Shown here one piece after another: positions 16,692 to 24,597 of a stretch of DNA of 64,000 bases. The translations under genes and the position numbers were made by a program. This DNA is from Actinomycetospora endophytica. GTDB lineage: Bacteria > Actinomycetota > Actinomycetes > Mycobacteriales > Pseudonocardiaceae. A model generated the notes under the pieces. That model worked only from the letters and a program-made list of their open reading frames with translations, searched no databases and was not told the origin of the DNA. The DNA is taken from positions 2,108,001-2,172,000 of the forward strand of contig NZ_JAJNDB010000001.1 in the NCBI RefSeq assembly GCF_021026375.1. The letters run 5' to 3'. The first letter of the stretch is position 1. Each line of letters opens with the position of its first letter.

Positions 16692-16712
16692 GTGGGAACG
16701 GCGGGTTCCCAC
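16692..16712. promoter_or_regulatory. Inverted repeat upstream of the 16739 gene
   Basis: GTGGGAAC-GGCGG-GTTCCCAC: perfect eight-base arms with a five-base spacer, 26 bp before the GTG start. Size and place fit an operator; no cognate regulator is adjacent. Confidence 0.5.
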
Positions 16713-16738
16713 GGCGGACACGACCGACGGGGGCGTGT

Positions 16739-17749
16739 GTGAACAGCGGGCTGGCGGATCCGGAGTTCGTGCGTCTCGGCGAGGCGCTGCAGGCGCTCGA
16801 CGGGCGACAGGCGCGGGTGCGGCGCGCAGCGGCGACCATGGCGTGCGCGGTCCCCGCGCTGCGCGATCGGCTGCCGGTGCTCGCGGAGCTCCCGACGCTC
16901 GCGGTGAGCCTCTCTCCCACCGCGCTCGGCGAGCGCATGGAGGCGAAGTACGGCGGGCACCGGCGCGGGGTCCCGCGCCGGCTGGCGGTGTCGGTGCTGG
17001 CGCTGCCCGAGTGCGGCTCGGACTATCTGCGCGGGCGGTCCCGGCAGGCGGTGCGGACCAACGGCAACCGCGCGATCGAGGCGGGCGTGACCTGCCGTCG
17101 CATGGGCCGGGTCGAGGCCGACGTGCGGATCACCGCGGTGCTCCGGGCGCGCGGCGAGGACGAGCTGGTCGGTTCCGTGCGCGAGGACCTGCACGACGGG
17201 CTCGTGCAGGCCTGGCTGGCCCGCGACGCCGAGGACGCCACCGAGGTCGTCGCCCTCACCTCGGTCGACGGGCCGTTCGCGCGGCTCGACCTCATGCTCG
17301 CGGCGCCGGGCCGGGAGGCGGGCCCCGCGCGCTACCTGCTCTCCTCGCACCTGGTCGCCGAGCTGGCCGGCCGCGGCGTGCGCCACCTCGCCGTCGACAC
17401 CGCCCTCTTCCTCCAGTCCGGCCTGCGCCACTTCCAGCGCCTGCTCGGCTTCGTCCCGATGACCCTCGAGCTCACCCGGGGCCCGCAGCCCGACGACGAC
17501 TGCCCGGCGCCGCGCATCTCCCCGGCCTCCGGTCCGGTCCCGACGGTGTCCGCGCAGGCACCGGCGGCCCGTCGGCCCGAGCAGTACCCGGCGCCCGTCG
17601 GCTGGCCCGCCGCGCCGACGGGACGGCGAGCGCTGCCGCCACCCCTCCCCGCACCGGGGTGGCGGCAGCCTCGTCCCCTCATGATCAACGGGCCTGTGCG
17701 GGTGTGGCAGTGCTGCTGCGACCCCCGTACGGGCCCGTTGATCATGTGA
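16739..17749 (+). CDS. Conserved actinobacterial protein of unknown function, possibly GNAT-like
   Basis: A 336-residue soluble protein without a firm family. The first 240 residues look folded. The segment RYLLSSHLVAELAGRGVRHL followed by LQSGLRHFQRLLGF resembles the helix and last strands of an acetyltransferase, and GDE-like acid clusters occur before it. The C-terminal 90 residues are Pro/Ala-rich and probably disordered. The final 23 codons (LMINGPVR to GPLIM) are written by the hairpin at 17680-17746, so the true reading frame may have grown into a terminator. GTG 16739 is the start. Not recognised beyond this. Confidence 0.6.
   Translation: MNSGLADPEFVRLGEALQALDGRQARVRRAAATMACAVPALRDRLPVLAELPTLAVSLSPTALGERMEAKYGGHRRGVPRRLAVSVLALPECGSDYLRGRSRQAVRTNGNRAIEAGVTCRRMGRVEADVRITAVLRARGEDELVGSVREDLHDGLVQAWLARDAEDATEVVALTSVDGPFARLDLMLAAPGREAGPARYLLSSHLVAELAGRGVRHLAVDTALFLQSGLRHFQRLLGFVPMTLELTRGPQPDDDCPAPRISPASGPVPTVSAQAPAARRPEQYPAPVGWPAAPTGRRALPPPLPAPGWRQPRPLMINGPVRVWQCCCDPRTGPLIM
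17680..17746 (+). terminator. 25-bp-arm hairpin overlapping the end of the upstream gene
   Basis: CATGATCAACGGGCC...GGGCCCGTTGATCATG: arms of 25 bases with three mismatches around a 17-base loop. The stop codon TGA of the upstream gene follows immediately at 17747. A related CATGATCA sequence recurs at 37670-37727 and, weakly, near 4870. Confidence 0.7.
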
Positions 17750-17887
17750 GGTCCCCGGGATCGGTCCACCTGGCCGCCCGGACAGTGCCCGCCCGGACGA
17801 TGCGGCCCGGGTGGAGGTGAGCGGAGAGCCCGACCGGCGGGCACACTCTCCGACGTCGAGGAACCGTCGTCGAGGAGTTGGACAGCC

Positions 17888-18682
17888 GTGCGGATCGCCG
17901 TCGTCGCGACCTGCCTCGGGGACGCCCTGTTCCCCCGGGCCCCGATCGCGACCGTGGAGCTGCTGGAGCGGCTGGGCCACGAGGTCGTCTTCCCGGCGGA
18001 CCAGACCTGCTGCGGCCAGATGCACGTCAACACCGGCTATCTGGACGCGGCGCTGCCGATCGTGCGCCACCACGTCGAGGTCTTCGGCCGGGCGCTCGAC
18101 CGCGGTGCCGACGCCGTGGTGGCCCCGTCGGGCTCGTGCGTCGGGTGCGTCCGTCACCAGCACGCGATGGTCGCCCGCCGTGCCGGCGACGAGGGCCTGG
18201 CCCGGGCGGCGGAGCACGGCGCGGAGCGGACCTACGAGCTGTCCGAGCTCCTGGTGGACGTGCTGGGCGTGACCGACGTCGGCGCCTACTACCCGCACCG
18301 CGTCACCTACCACCCGACCTGCCACTCGCTGCGGATGCTGCGGGTCGGCGACACGCCGCTGCAGCTGCTGCGCGCGGTGCGGGGTCTGGAGCTGGTGGAG
18401 CTGCCCGACGCCGACGTGTGCTGCGGGTTCGGCGGCACGTTCGCGGTCAAGAACGCGGAGACCTCGACCGCGATGCTCGCCGACAAGATGGCCTCGGTGC
18501 TGAGCTCGAAGGCCGAGGTGTGCACGGCCGGGGACTCGTCGTGCCTGATGCACATCGGCGGTGGCCTCTCCCGGCTGCGCTCCGGGGTCCGGACCGTGCA
18601 CCTCGCCGAGATCCTCGCGAGCACGGACCGCGGGAACGCCTCGGCGGACCTGGTCTTCGACACCGCGGAGGTGGGCCCGTGA
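17888..18682 (+). CDS. lutA: L-lactate utilisation protein LutA (CCG-domain Fe-S protein)
   Basis: A 264-residue protein with two cysteine-rich CCG domains: DQTCCGQMHVNTGY near residue 40 and DADVCCGFGGTFAVKN near 180, plus the THPTC-like YHPTCHSL. These bind a Fe-S cluster as in heterodisulfide reductase and glycolate oxidase subunits. With LutB and LutC it oxidises L-lactate to pyruvate at the membrane. GTG 17888 has GAGGAG 14 bases upstream. The stop overlaps the lutB start by GTGA, so the three genes are an operon. Confidence 0.94.
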   Translation: MRIAVVATCLGDALFPRAPIATVELLERLGHEVVFPADQTCCGQMHVNTGYLDAALPIVRHHVEVFGRALDRGADAVVAPSGSCVGCVRHQHAMVARRAGDEGLARAAEHGAERTYELSELLVDVLGVTDVGAYYPHRVTYHPTCHSLRMLRVGDTPLQLLRAVRGLELVELPDADVCCGFGGTFAVKNAETSTAMLADKMASVLSSKAEVCTAGDSSCLMHIGGGLSRLRSGVRTVHLAEILASTDRGNASADLVFDTAEVGP

Positions 18683-20187
18683 GCGTGCACCCCGGACGCG
18701 CAGCGCAGCGGAGCCGGACCGTCGAGCTGGGCATGCCGACCGTCGCGTCGGACCCGCACCGCCACCTGCGCGGGACGGAGTCGTTCCCGGCCGCCGCGCA
18801 CAAGGCGCTCGCCGACACCCAGCTGCGTCGCAACCTCGGGCACGCCACCCGCACGATCCGCGCGAAGCGGGCCGGCGTCGTCTCCGAGGTCGACGACTGG
18901 GAGGAGCTGCGCCGCGCCGGCGAGGCGATCAAGGCCGACACCATGGCGCGGCTGCCCGAGCTGCTGGTGGAGCTGGAGTCGCAGGTGACGGCCCGCGGCG
19001 GGGTGGTGCACTGGGCCCGCGACGCCGAGGAGGCCAACCGCATCGTCGTCGACCTCGTGCGGGGCACCGGGGCCGACGAGGTCGTCAAGGTCAAGTCGAT
19101 GGCCACCCAGGAGACCGGGCTGAACGAGGCGCTCGAGGGCGCCGGGATCGCGGCGCTGGAGACCGACCTGGCCGAGCTGATCGTGCAGCTCTCGCACGAC
19201 CGGCCGTCGCACTTCCTCGTCCCGGCCATCCACCGCAACCGCGCCGAGATCCGCGAGATCTTCCTCCGCGAGATGCCGGACGTGGACCCGTCGCTGACCG
19301 ACGAGCCGCGGCGTCTGGCGATGGCGGCCCGGGCGCACCTGCGGCGGAAGTTCCTCGCGGCGAAGGTCGGGATCTCCGGGGTCAACTTCGCGGTCGCCGA
19401 CACCGGCACGATCTCCGTCGTCGAGTCCGAGGGCAACGGCCGGATGTGCCTCACGCTGCCCGAGACGCTGATCACCGTGATGGGCGTGGAGAAGCTCGTC
19501 CCGACGTGGGCCGACCTCGAGGTCTTCCTGCAGCTGCTGCCCCGCTCCTCGACCGGCGAGCGGATGAACCCGTACACCTCGACCTGGACCGGGGTGACCC
19601 CCGGCGACGGCCCGCAGGCCTTCCACCTGGTGCTGCTGGACAACGGCCGGTCGAACGTGCTCGCTGATCGCGACGGGCGGCAGGCGCTGCACTGCATCCG
19701 GTGCTCGGCGTGCCTCAACGTCTGCCCGGTCTACGAGCGCACCGGCGGGCACGCCTACGGCTCGATCTACCCGGGGCCCATCGGGGCGGTGCTGTCCCCG
19801 CAGCTGACCGGGATCGACGGTCCCGACGACGTCAACGCCTCGCTGCCGTACGCGTCGTCGCTGTGCGGGGCGTGCTTCGACGCGTGCCCGGTGCGCATCG
19901 ACATCCCGAACCTGCTCGTGCAGCAGCGCGCGGCCGCCGTCGACGCCCACACCCGGCCCACCGGGCAGGACGTGGCGATGCAGGCGGCGGCGATCGCGAT
20001 GACGACGCCCGGCCGGTTCAAGCTGGCGGAGCGCGCGCTCGGGGTGGGTCGGGTGCTGGCCGGTCGCAAGGGCCGGATCACGTCGCTGCCGTGGCCGGCG
20101 TCGGGCTGGACGAACGCCCGCGACCTTCCCGCGCCGCCCGCGGAGACGTTCCGGCAGTGGTGGGCGCGCACGCACGGGGGTGACTGA
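18679..20187 (+). CDS. lutB: L-lactate utilisation protein LutB (ferredoxin-like, LUD domain)
   Basis: A 502-residue protein with an N-terminal LUD domain (about 80-300: KVKSMATQETGLNEALE, VNFAVADTGTISVVESEGNG in part) and two [4Fe-4S] motifs, CIRCSACLNVCPVY near 339 and CGACFDACPVRID near 395. It passes electrons from lactate oxidation towards the respiratory chain together with LutA and LutC. The GTG at 18679 overlaps the lutA stop. The C-terminus WPASGWTNARDLPAPP...FRQWW is typical of the family. The stop touches the lutC start (TGATG). Confidence 0.94.
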   Translation: MSVHPGRAAQRSRTVELGMPTVASDPHRHLRGTESFPAAAHKALADTQLRRNLGHATRTIRAKRAGVVSEVDDWEELRRAGEAIKADTMARLPELLVELESQVTARGGVVHWARDAEEANRIVVDLVRGTGADEVVKVKSMATQETGLNEALEGAGIAALETDLAELIVQLSHDRPSHFLVPAIHRNRAEIREIFLREMPDVDPSLTDEPRRLAMAARAHLRRKFLAAKVGISGVNFAVADTGTISVVESEGNGRMCLTLPETLITVMGVEKLVPTWADLEVFLQLLPRSSTGERMNPYTSTWTGVTPGDGPQAFHLVLLDNGRSNVLADRDGRQALHCIRCSACLNVCPVYERTGGHAYGSIYPGPIGAVLSPQLTGIDGPDDVNASLPYASSLCGACFDACPVRIDIPNLLVQQRAAAVDAHTRPTGQDVAMQAAAIAMTTPGRFKLAERALGVGRVLAGRKGRITSLPWPASGWTNARDLPAPPAETFRQWWARTHGGD

Positions 20188-20837
20188 TGGACGTGGCCCG
20201 CGAGGAGGTGCTCGCCCGGCTGCGCTCGGCCCGCGACGCCGGAGCGCCGCCCACCCCCGTCGTCGTCCCCCGGAAGTACCGGCCGGCCGGCCGGTACGCG
20301 CCCGGCAGCGCGCAGGCCGTCGCCCGGCTCGACGAGACCCTCACCGACTACCGGGCGACCGTCACGCGGGTGGGCTCCGAGGCGGACGTCGCCGCGGCGG
20401 TGGCGGCGTTCCTCGGGTCCGCCTCGGGCATCGTCGTGCCGCCGGGGCTGCCGGCCGAGTGGCTGGCGGGCTTCGTCGGCGAGGTCCACCGGGACACCCC
20501 GCCGCTGACCGTCGACGCGCTCGACCACCTCGACGCGGTCGTCACCGGCGCCGCGGTCGCGATCGCCGACACCGGGACGTTCGTGCTGGACTCCGGCTCG
20601 CCCGACCAGGGACGACGGGTGATCACGCTGGTGCCCGACCACCACGTCTGCGTCATCCGGGCCGCCGACGTCGTCTGCTCGGTCCCCGAGGCGATCGCCC
20701 GGCTCGACCCGACGCGGCCGCTGACGTTCGTCTCCGGGCCCTCGGCCACGAGCGACATCGAGCTCGACCGCGTCGAGGGTGTGCACGGGCCGCGGCGGTT
20801 GGACGTCGTCCTGGTAGGTGCGCTGACGCGCTCGTGA
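20187..20837 (+). CDS. lutC: L-lactate utilisation protein LutC (LUD domain)
   Basis: A 216-residue single LUD-domain protein, third subunit of the LutABC lactate oxidase. Landmarks are GIVVPPGLPAEWL, GAAVAIADTGTFVLD, RRVITLVPDHHVCVI and TFVSGPSATSDIELDRVEGVHGP (in part), the last being the LUD signature. The ATG shares one base with the lutB stop. The last four bases of the gene run into palindrome copy B, which separates it from the converging luciferase-family gene. Confidence 0.93.
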   Translation: MDVAREEVLARLRSARDAGAPPTPVVVPRKYRPAGRYAPGSAQAVARLDETLTDYRATVTRVGSEADVAAAVAAFLGSASGIVVPPGLPAEWLAGFVGEVHRDTPPLTVDALDHLDAVVTGAAVAIADTGTFVLDSGSPDQGRRVITLVPDHHVCVIRAADVVCSVPEAIARLDPTRPLTFVSGPSATSDIELDRVEGVHGPRRLDVVLVGALTRS

Positions 20838-20873
20838 GCAGTAAGTGACGCCAGGACGTCAATGAGTGCTCAC
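20834..20873. repeat. Palindrome copy B; shared terminator of lutC and the opposing gene
   Basis: GTGAGCAGTAAGTGACG and CGTCAATGAGTGCTCAC form 17-base arms with three mismatches around CCAGGA. The TGA of lutC lies in the left arm and the TGA of the opposing gene in the right arm, as in copy A. It is the most diverged of the three copies. Confidence 0.8.
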
Positions 20874-21902
20874 GAGGCCGGAGGCCACCTCGATGGCCCG
20901 CCCCAGCGTCGTGAGCCGCTCGTCGAGGGTGTCCCCCGCGGGGTAGAGCCGGACGGTGTCGACCCCGGCGTCGCGCCACACCCGCAGCCGCTCGCGCACC
21001 ATCTCCTCGGTGCCGAGCAGCGTCGTGGCCAGCACCATCTCGTCCGGGACGAGCGCCGCGGCCCCCTCGTGGTCCCCGGCCTGCCACCGCTCGCGCGCCG
21101 CGTCCGCGATCTCCGAGAACCCCTGGCGGGCGTAGGCGTCGTGGTAGAAGTTGGTGGTTGCGGTGCCCATCCCGCCCAGGGAGAACGCGAGCCCCCGTCG
21201 TCGGGCCGCGACCATCGACGTCAGCTCCGCCTCGTCCTCGGCGAACGCGACCTCGGCGCCCTGGCAGACGGTCAGATCGGCCCGGGTCCGCCCGGCGCGT
21301 GCGATCCCCGCGTCGAGGTGGTCGAAGTAGGCGGCCGCCCCCTCGGGCACGAAGCTGGTGCCGAGCCAGCCGTCGGCCAGCTCGCCGGTGAGCTCGAGCA
21401 TCCGGGGCGACAGCGACGCCACGTAGATCGGCAGGTCGGGGTTCGCCGGCATCGACAGGCGCATCGGGCGTCCCTCGCCGCCGGGCAGCGGGATGGCCAC
21501 CGTGCGTCCCTCGTACGCGATCTTCCCGCCCGCGAAGGCCTGGCGGACGACCTCGATCGTCTCCCGCATCCGGGTCAGCGGCCGCGCGAACGGCACCCCG
21601 TGCAGGCCCTCGATGACGCCGGGCCCGGACGAGCCCAGCCCGAGGGCGAACCGGCCGCCGGACAGTGCGTCGAGGGTCAGGGCGGCCTGCGCCACGGCGA
21701 CGGGGGAGCGGGTCCCGACCTGCACGACGCCCGCCCCGAGTCGGATCCGCTCGGTGCGCGCGGCCAGGAAGCCGAGCACCGAGGGCGCGTCGGAGCCCCA
21801 CGCCTCGGCGACCCAGCACTCGTCGAGCCCGAGCCGCTCGGCCTCGACGACGAAGTCGACGCTCGTCCGATCCGACCCCTCGATGGTCGTCGCGGTCCTC
21901 AC
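20859..21902 (-). CDS. LLM-class (luciferase-like, probably F420-dependent) oxidoreductase
   Basis: A 347-residue TIM-barrel oxidoreductase of the bacterial luciferase superfamily. Segments include VVEAERLGLDECWVAEAWG, RTERIRLGAGVVQVGTRSP, LDALSGGRFALGLGSSGP and PIYVASLSPRMLELTGELADGW (in part). The GxGSSGPGVIEG pattern and the overall layout are those of F420-dependent mycobacterial members rather than FMN-dependent ones, though cofactor choice is inferred. GTG 21902 overlaps the stop of the upstream SRPBCC gene by GTGA. Substrate unknown. The stop is inside palindrome copy B. Confidence 0.88.
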   Translation of the reverse strand: MRTATTIEGSDRTSVDFVVEAERLGLDECWVAEAWGSDAPSVLGFLAARTERIRLGAGVVQVGTRSPVAVAQAALTLDALSGGRFALGLGSSGPGVIEGLHGVPFARPLTRMRETIEVVRQAFAGGKIAYEGRTVAIPLPGGEGRPMRLSMPANPDLPIYVASLSPRMLELTGELADGWLGTSFVPEGAAAYFDHLDAGIARAGRTRADLTVCQGAEVAFAEDEAELTSMVAARRRGLAFSLGGMGTATTNFYHDAYARQGFSEIADAARERWQAGDHEGAAALVPDEMVLATTLLGTEEMVRERLRVWRDAGVDTVRLYPAGDTLDERLTTLGRAIEVASGLVSTH

Positions 21903-22408
21903 GGGGCCTCGGCGGCACTGCGGATCGCGGCGAGCGTCGCCGTCATCGACGCCTCGAACTCGCGCAGCCGGACGAAGACGATCTTCTGCTCCTTGTCCGG
22001 CATGCGGTCGATGGCGTAGCTGAGCCCCGAGCGGCCGGGGCCGAGCCGGACGCGCTGCCGGACCCGCGTCCCGCCGTCGTCACCCTCGAGCCGGAACGAC
22101 CAGCGGGCGGCCGGGCCGCCCTCGCCGTCGACCTCCCACGCGAAGTCGGTCGGCGGCTCGCAGGTCACCACGGTCGACGTCGCCGACCACTCGCCCAGCG
22201 AGGGATGGCTGTTGTGCCCGACGAAGCGGGCGCCGGCGCACGGGCCGGTCGCCCCTTCCGCCCACTCGACCGCCTGCAGTTCCCCGCTGCTGGCCGGCAT
22301 CGCCTCGAGGTCGCTGACCAGCGGCCACACCCGCTCGGGTGGGGCGGCCACCCACGTCTCGACCTCGACCTCGGGCTGGTCGGCGTAGCGGGCGCCGGTC
22401 CACTCCAT
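21899..22408 (-). CDS. SRPBCC-family polyketide cyclase/dehydrase-like protein
   Basis: A 169-residue START/Bet v1-fold protein. It opens with VEVETWVAAPPERVWPLVSDLEAMP (shown as landmarks VAAPPERVWPLVSDLE), continues with GARFVGHNSHPSLGEWSATS and a WSFRLEGDDGGTRVRQRVRLGPG strand pair. Such proteins have a large hydrophobic cavity and bind lipids or aromatic compounds. ATG 22408 is preceded by GAGGAG. The downstream luciferase-family oxidoreductase overlaps by four bases, so the two may act on the same hydrophobic substrate. Confidence 0.85.
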   Translation of the reverse strand: MEWTGARYADQPEVEVETWVAAPPERVWPLVSDLEAMPASSGELQAVEWAEGATGPCAGARFVGHNSHPSLGEWSATSTVVTCEPPTDFAWEVDGEGGPAARWSFRLEGDDGGTRVRQRVRLGPGRSGLSYAIDRMPDKEQKIVFVRLREFEASMTATLAAIRSAAEAP

Positions 22409-22486
22409 AGTGGGCTCCTCGGGCTCCGGGGGCGTCCCGGCCACCCTAGGGATCCTGGGTTGTGGACCGCCACCCAGCCGCCGTCG

Positions 22487-22648
22487 TCAGTCCGGTACCA
22501 GTTCGATCCAGCCCCGGACGACGTCGGGTGTCACCTGCCCCACGAGGTCCGGGTGGTCCTGGCGCACGTGCGCCAGGACCTCGTCGACCACCTGCTGCTC
22601 GGCGTCACTGCGCGCCGCGTATCCGCACTCGCACCTGACCTGGTTCAT
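22487..22648 (-). CDS. Small DUF1059-like protein
   Basis: A 53-residue protein starting MNQVRCECGY with a Cys-x-Cys pair, followed by the helix AEQQVVDEVLAHVRQDHPDL and ending IELVPD. This is the DUF1059 layout (short Cys-bearing strand, helix with HVRxDHP), found widely in actinobacteria as small stand-alone proteins. A purine-rich GGAAGGGGA stands nine bases before the ATG. It lies upstream of the SRPBCC gene, in the same direction, with 78 bp between. Function unknown. Confidence 0.7.
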   Translation of the reverse strand: MNQVRCECGYAARSDAEQQVVDEVLAHVRQDHPDLVGQVTPDVVRGWIELVPD

Positions 22649-22794
22649 CCCGGTCCCCTTCCGGTCGTCCCAATGGTCACGAAGTCTGGCGACACCCCGT
22701 TGCCGGAACCTTGTCGTCGACCTGTCGGGCGGCTCGCCCCGCTGGTTAGTGTCGGTCCACGGTCGGGATGCGGGCGAGAGCCACGGGGGCGCTC

Positions 22795-23556
22795 ATGCCG
22801 GAGCCGCAGCAGTGTCCGCCCGTGCGGATCCAGCTGCACGGGCGCTTCGCGGTGGCCGTCGGCGGGCGCACCGTTTCCCAGCACCTGCCCGGCCGTCGCG
22901 CCCGCCTGCTGGTCGCGGTGCTGGCCGCGGCCGATCGGTGCCCGGTCGACCGGGGCGCGCTGCTCGACCTGCTCTGGTGCCCCTCGAGCCCGGGCGAGGG
23001 CGCGGCGGCGACGTTCGCCGCGCTGCTCTCCAAGGTCCGTACCGTGATCGCGCCCGCCGAGATCCGGGGCAGGCGCAGCCTCGACCTCGTCCTGCCGCAC
23101 GGTTCGATCGTCGACGCCGCAGTGGCCCGCGCCGCCCTGCACGCGGCCGAGTCCGCGGCGGCCCGCCGGGACTGGCCGGTGGCGTGGACGGAGGCGTTGA
23201 GCGCACTGTTCGTGACGCAGCGCGGCTTCCTCGCGGACTTCGACGACCCGTGGAGCGAGGACCGTCGTCGGGAGGCGCTGCACCGTCACCGGCGGGTGCT
23301 GGCCTGCTACGGCGAGGCCTGCCTGCACCTCGGGCCCGGGGAGCGCTCCGGCGCGGAGCGCAGTGCCCGGGCGCTGATCGAGCTCGATCCGCTGGCCGAG
23401 AGCGGACATCGCCTGCTGATGCGGGCCCTCGTCGCGCAGGGAGACCGCTCGGCGGCCCTGCAGGCCTACGAACGGATGCGGCGGCTGCTGCGTGAGGAGC
23501 TGGGTGCCGGCCCGGGCGCGGCGTCAAGGGAGCTGCACACCGAGATCCTGGGCTGA
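22795..23556 (+). CDS. BTAD/SARP-type transcriptional regulator
   Basis: A 253-residue protein with the SARP arrangement: an N-terminal OmpR-like winged helix (about 8-95: IQLHGRFAVAVGGRTVSQHLPG, with RARLLVAVLAAA and ALLDLLW) and a bacterial transcriptional activation domain (about 105-253) made of helical repeats, ending ALQAYERMRRLLREELGAGPG, the usual BTAD end. ATG 22795 has GGGGG upstream; ATG 22768 is possible. SARP proteins activate secondary-metabolite or stress genes. No biosynthetic cluster is nearby, so its target is not evident. Confidence 0.85.
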   Translation: MPEPQQCPPVRIQLHGRFAVAVGGRTVSQHLPGRRARLLVAVLAAADRCPVDRGALLDLLWCPSSPGEGAAATFAALLSKVRTVIAPAEIRGRRSLDLVLPHGSIVDAAVARAALHAAESAAARRDWPVAWTEALSALFVTQRGFLADFDDPWSEDRRREALHRHRRVLACYGEACLHLGPGERSGAERSARALIELDPLAESGHRLLMRALVAQGDRSAALQAYERMRRLLREELGAGPGAASRELHTEILG

Positions 23557-23566
23557 CCCCCGGGGC

Positions 23567-24538
23567 TCAGCCGCCGAAGTACCGCCGCGGGTTGTCGATC
23601 ATCATCGTCGCGATCTGCTCGTCGGTGACGCCGGCATGGCGCAGCGCCGGGATCACGTCGCGGCTGATGTGCTCGTAATGCCAGTTCGGCGCGGCCCGGC
23701 GCAGCGCCTCCTGGGCGGCGTCGCCGAGGTAGAAGTCGATGTAGCAGGACGCGTCGTGGGCCAGCACGATCCGGTCCGCGTACCCCTGGGCGCACAGCGC
23801 GGCGACGGTCGCGACCCGCCGGTCGGTCGGGTTGAAGCGGTCCAGCCCGAAGCGGTCGCAGCCCAGGGTCGCGCCGCGGTCGGCGAGGGAGCGCAGGTAG
23901 TCCAGGTCGTTGGAGTCGCCGGCGTGCCCGACGACGACCTTGGTCAGATCGACCCCCTCGGCCTCGTAGAGATCCAGGGCGAGCGTGCCGGTCCGGTGCT
24001 CGGAGTTGGTGTGGACGGTGATCGGCACGCCGGTCTCGCGGTGCGTCGCCGCGATGGCCCGGTGGACGCGCTCCTGGTCTCCGGTGAACCCCTTCTCCTC
24101 GACGACGCCCTTGAGGAACGCCGCCTTGATCCCGGTCCCGGCGATGCCCTCCCGGACGTCGCGCACGAACATCTCGATCATGGGCTCGTCGCCGCCGAAC
24201 CGGGCGCCCGGACCCTGGTTCTGCAGGAACCGCGGGAGCTCGTCGAACGTGTAGAGCCCGGTGGCCACGACGATGTTGATGTCGACCTGCGCGTTCACCC
24301 GCGCGACGCGCGGGATGTCGCGCCCGAGGCCCACCACCGTCGGGTCGACGATGGTCTCGACGCCGAGCGCCCGCAGCCGGGTGAGCTTCTCGACGGCGTC
24401 CGCGACCCGCAACTCCTCGTCCCAGTACCGGTGCCCGTAGTTGGTCAGGACGTCGGGGGTGAGGACGAAGACGTGCTCGTGCATCAGCGTCGTCCCGAGC
24501 GCCGCCGTGTCGACCGCGCCGCGCACCGTCTCGACCAT
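23567..24538 (-). CDS. Phosphotriesterase-family metal-dependent hydrolase
   Basis: A 323-residue binuclear-metal hydrolase of the amidohydrolase superfamily. All ligands are visible: H20 and H22 in LMHEHVF, the carboxylated Lys K143 in AAFLKGVV, H176 in ITVHTNSE, H205 in VVGHAGDSND and D262 in VLAHDAS. The sequence is closer to the lactonase-like (PLL/resiniferatoxin-binding) branch than to true phosphotriesterases, so a lactone or carboxylester substrate is likelier than an organophosphate. ATG 24538 follows GAGGAGG. It lies 59 bp downstream of the WhiA-like gene, in the same direction. Confidence 0.9.
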   Translation of the reverse strand: MVETVRGAVDTAALGTTLMHEHVFVLTPDVLTNYGHRYWDEELRVADAVEKLTRLRALGVETIVDPTVVGLGRDIPRVARVNAQVDINIVVATGLYTFDELPRFLQNQGPGARFGGDEPMIEMFVRDVREGIAGTGIKAAFLKGVVEEKGFTGDQERVHRAIAATHRETGVPITVHTNSEHRTGTLALDLYEAEGVDLTKVVVGHAGDSNDLDYLRSLADRGATLGCDRFGLDRFNPTDRRVATVAALCAQGYADRIVLAHDASCYIDFYLGDAAQEALRRAAPNWHYEHISRDVIPALRHAGVTDEQIATMMIDNPRRYFGG

Positions 24539-24597
24539 CCTGGCCCTCCTCGGGGGTGATCACCGCACCCTAGGAGCGGTCCGGGCGGGCCGCCGGG

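Noticed and set aside
22795..23556. Secondary-metabolite cluster around the BTAD regulator
   Set aside because: No polyketide, peptide-synthetase or terpene genes lie nearby.
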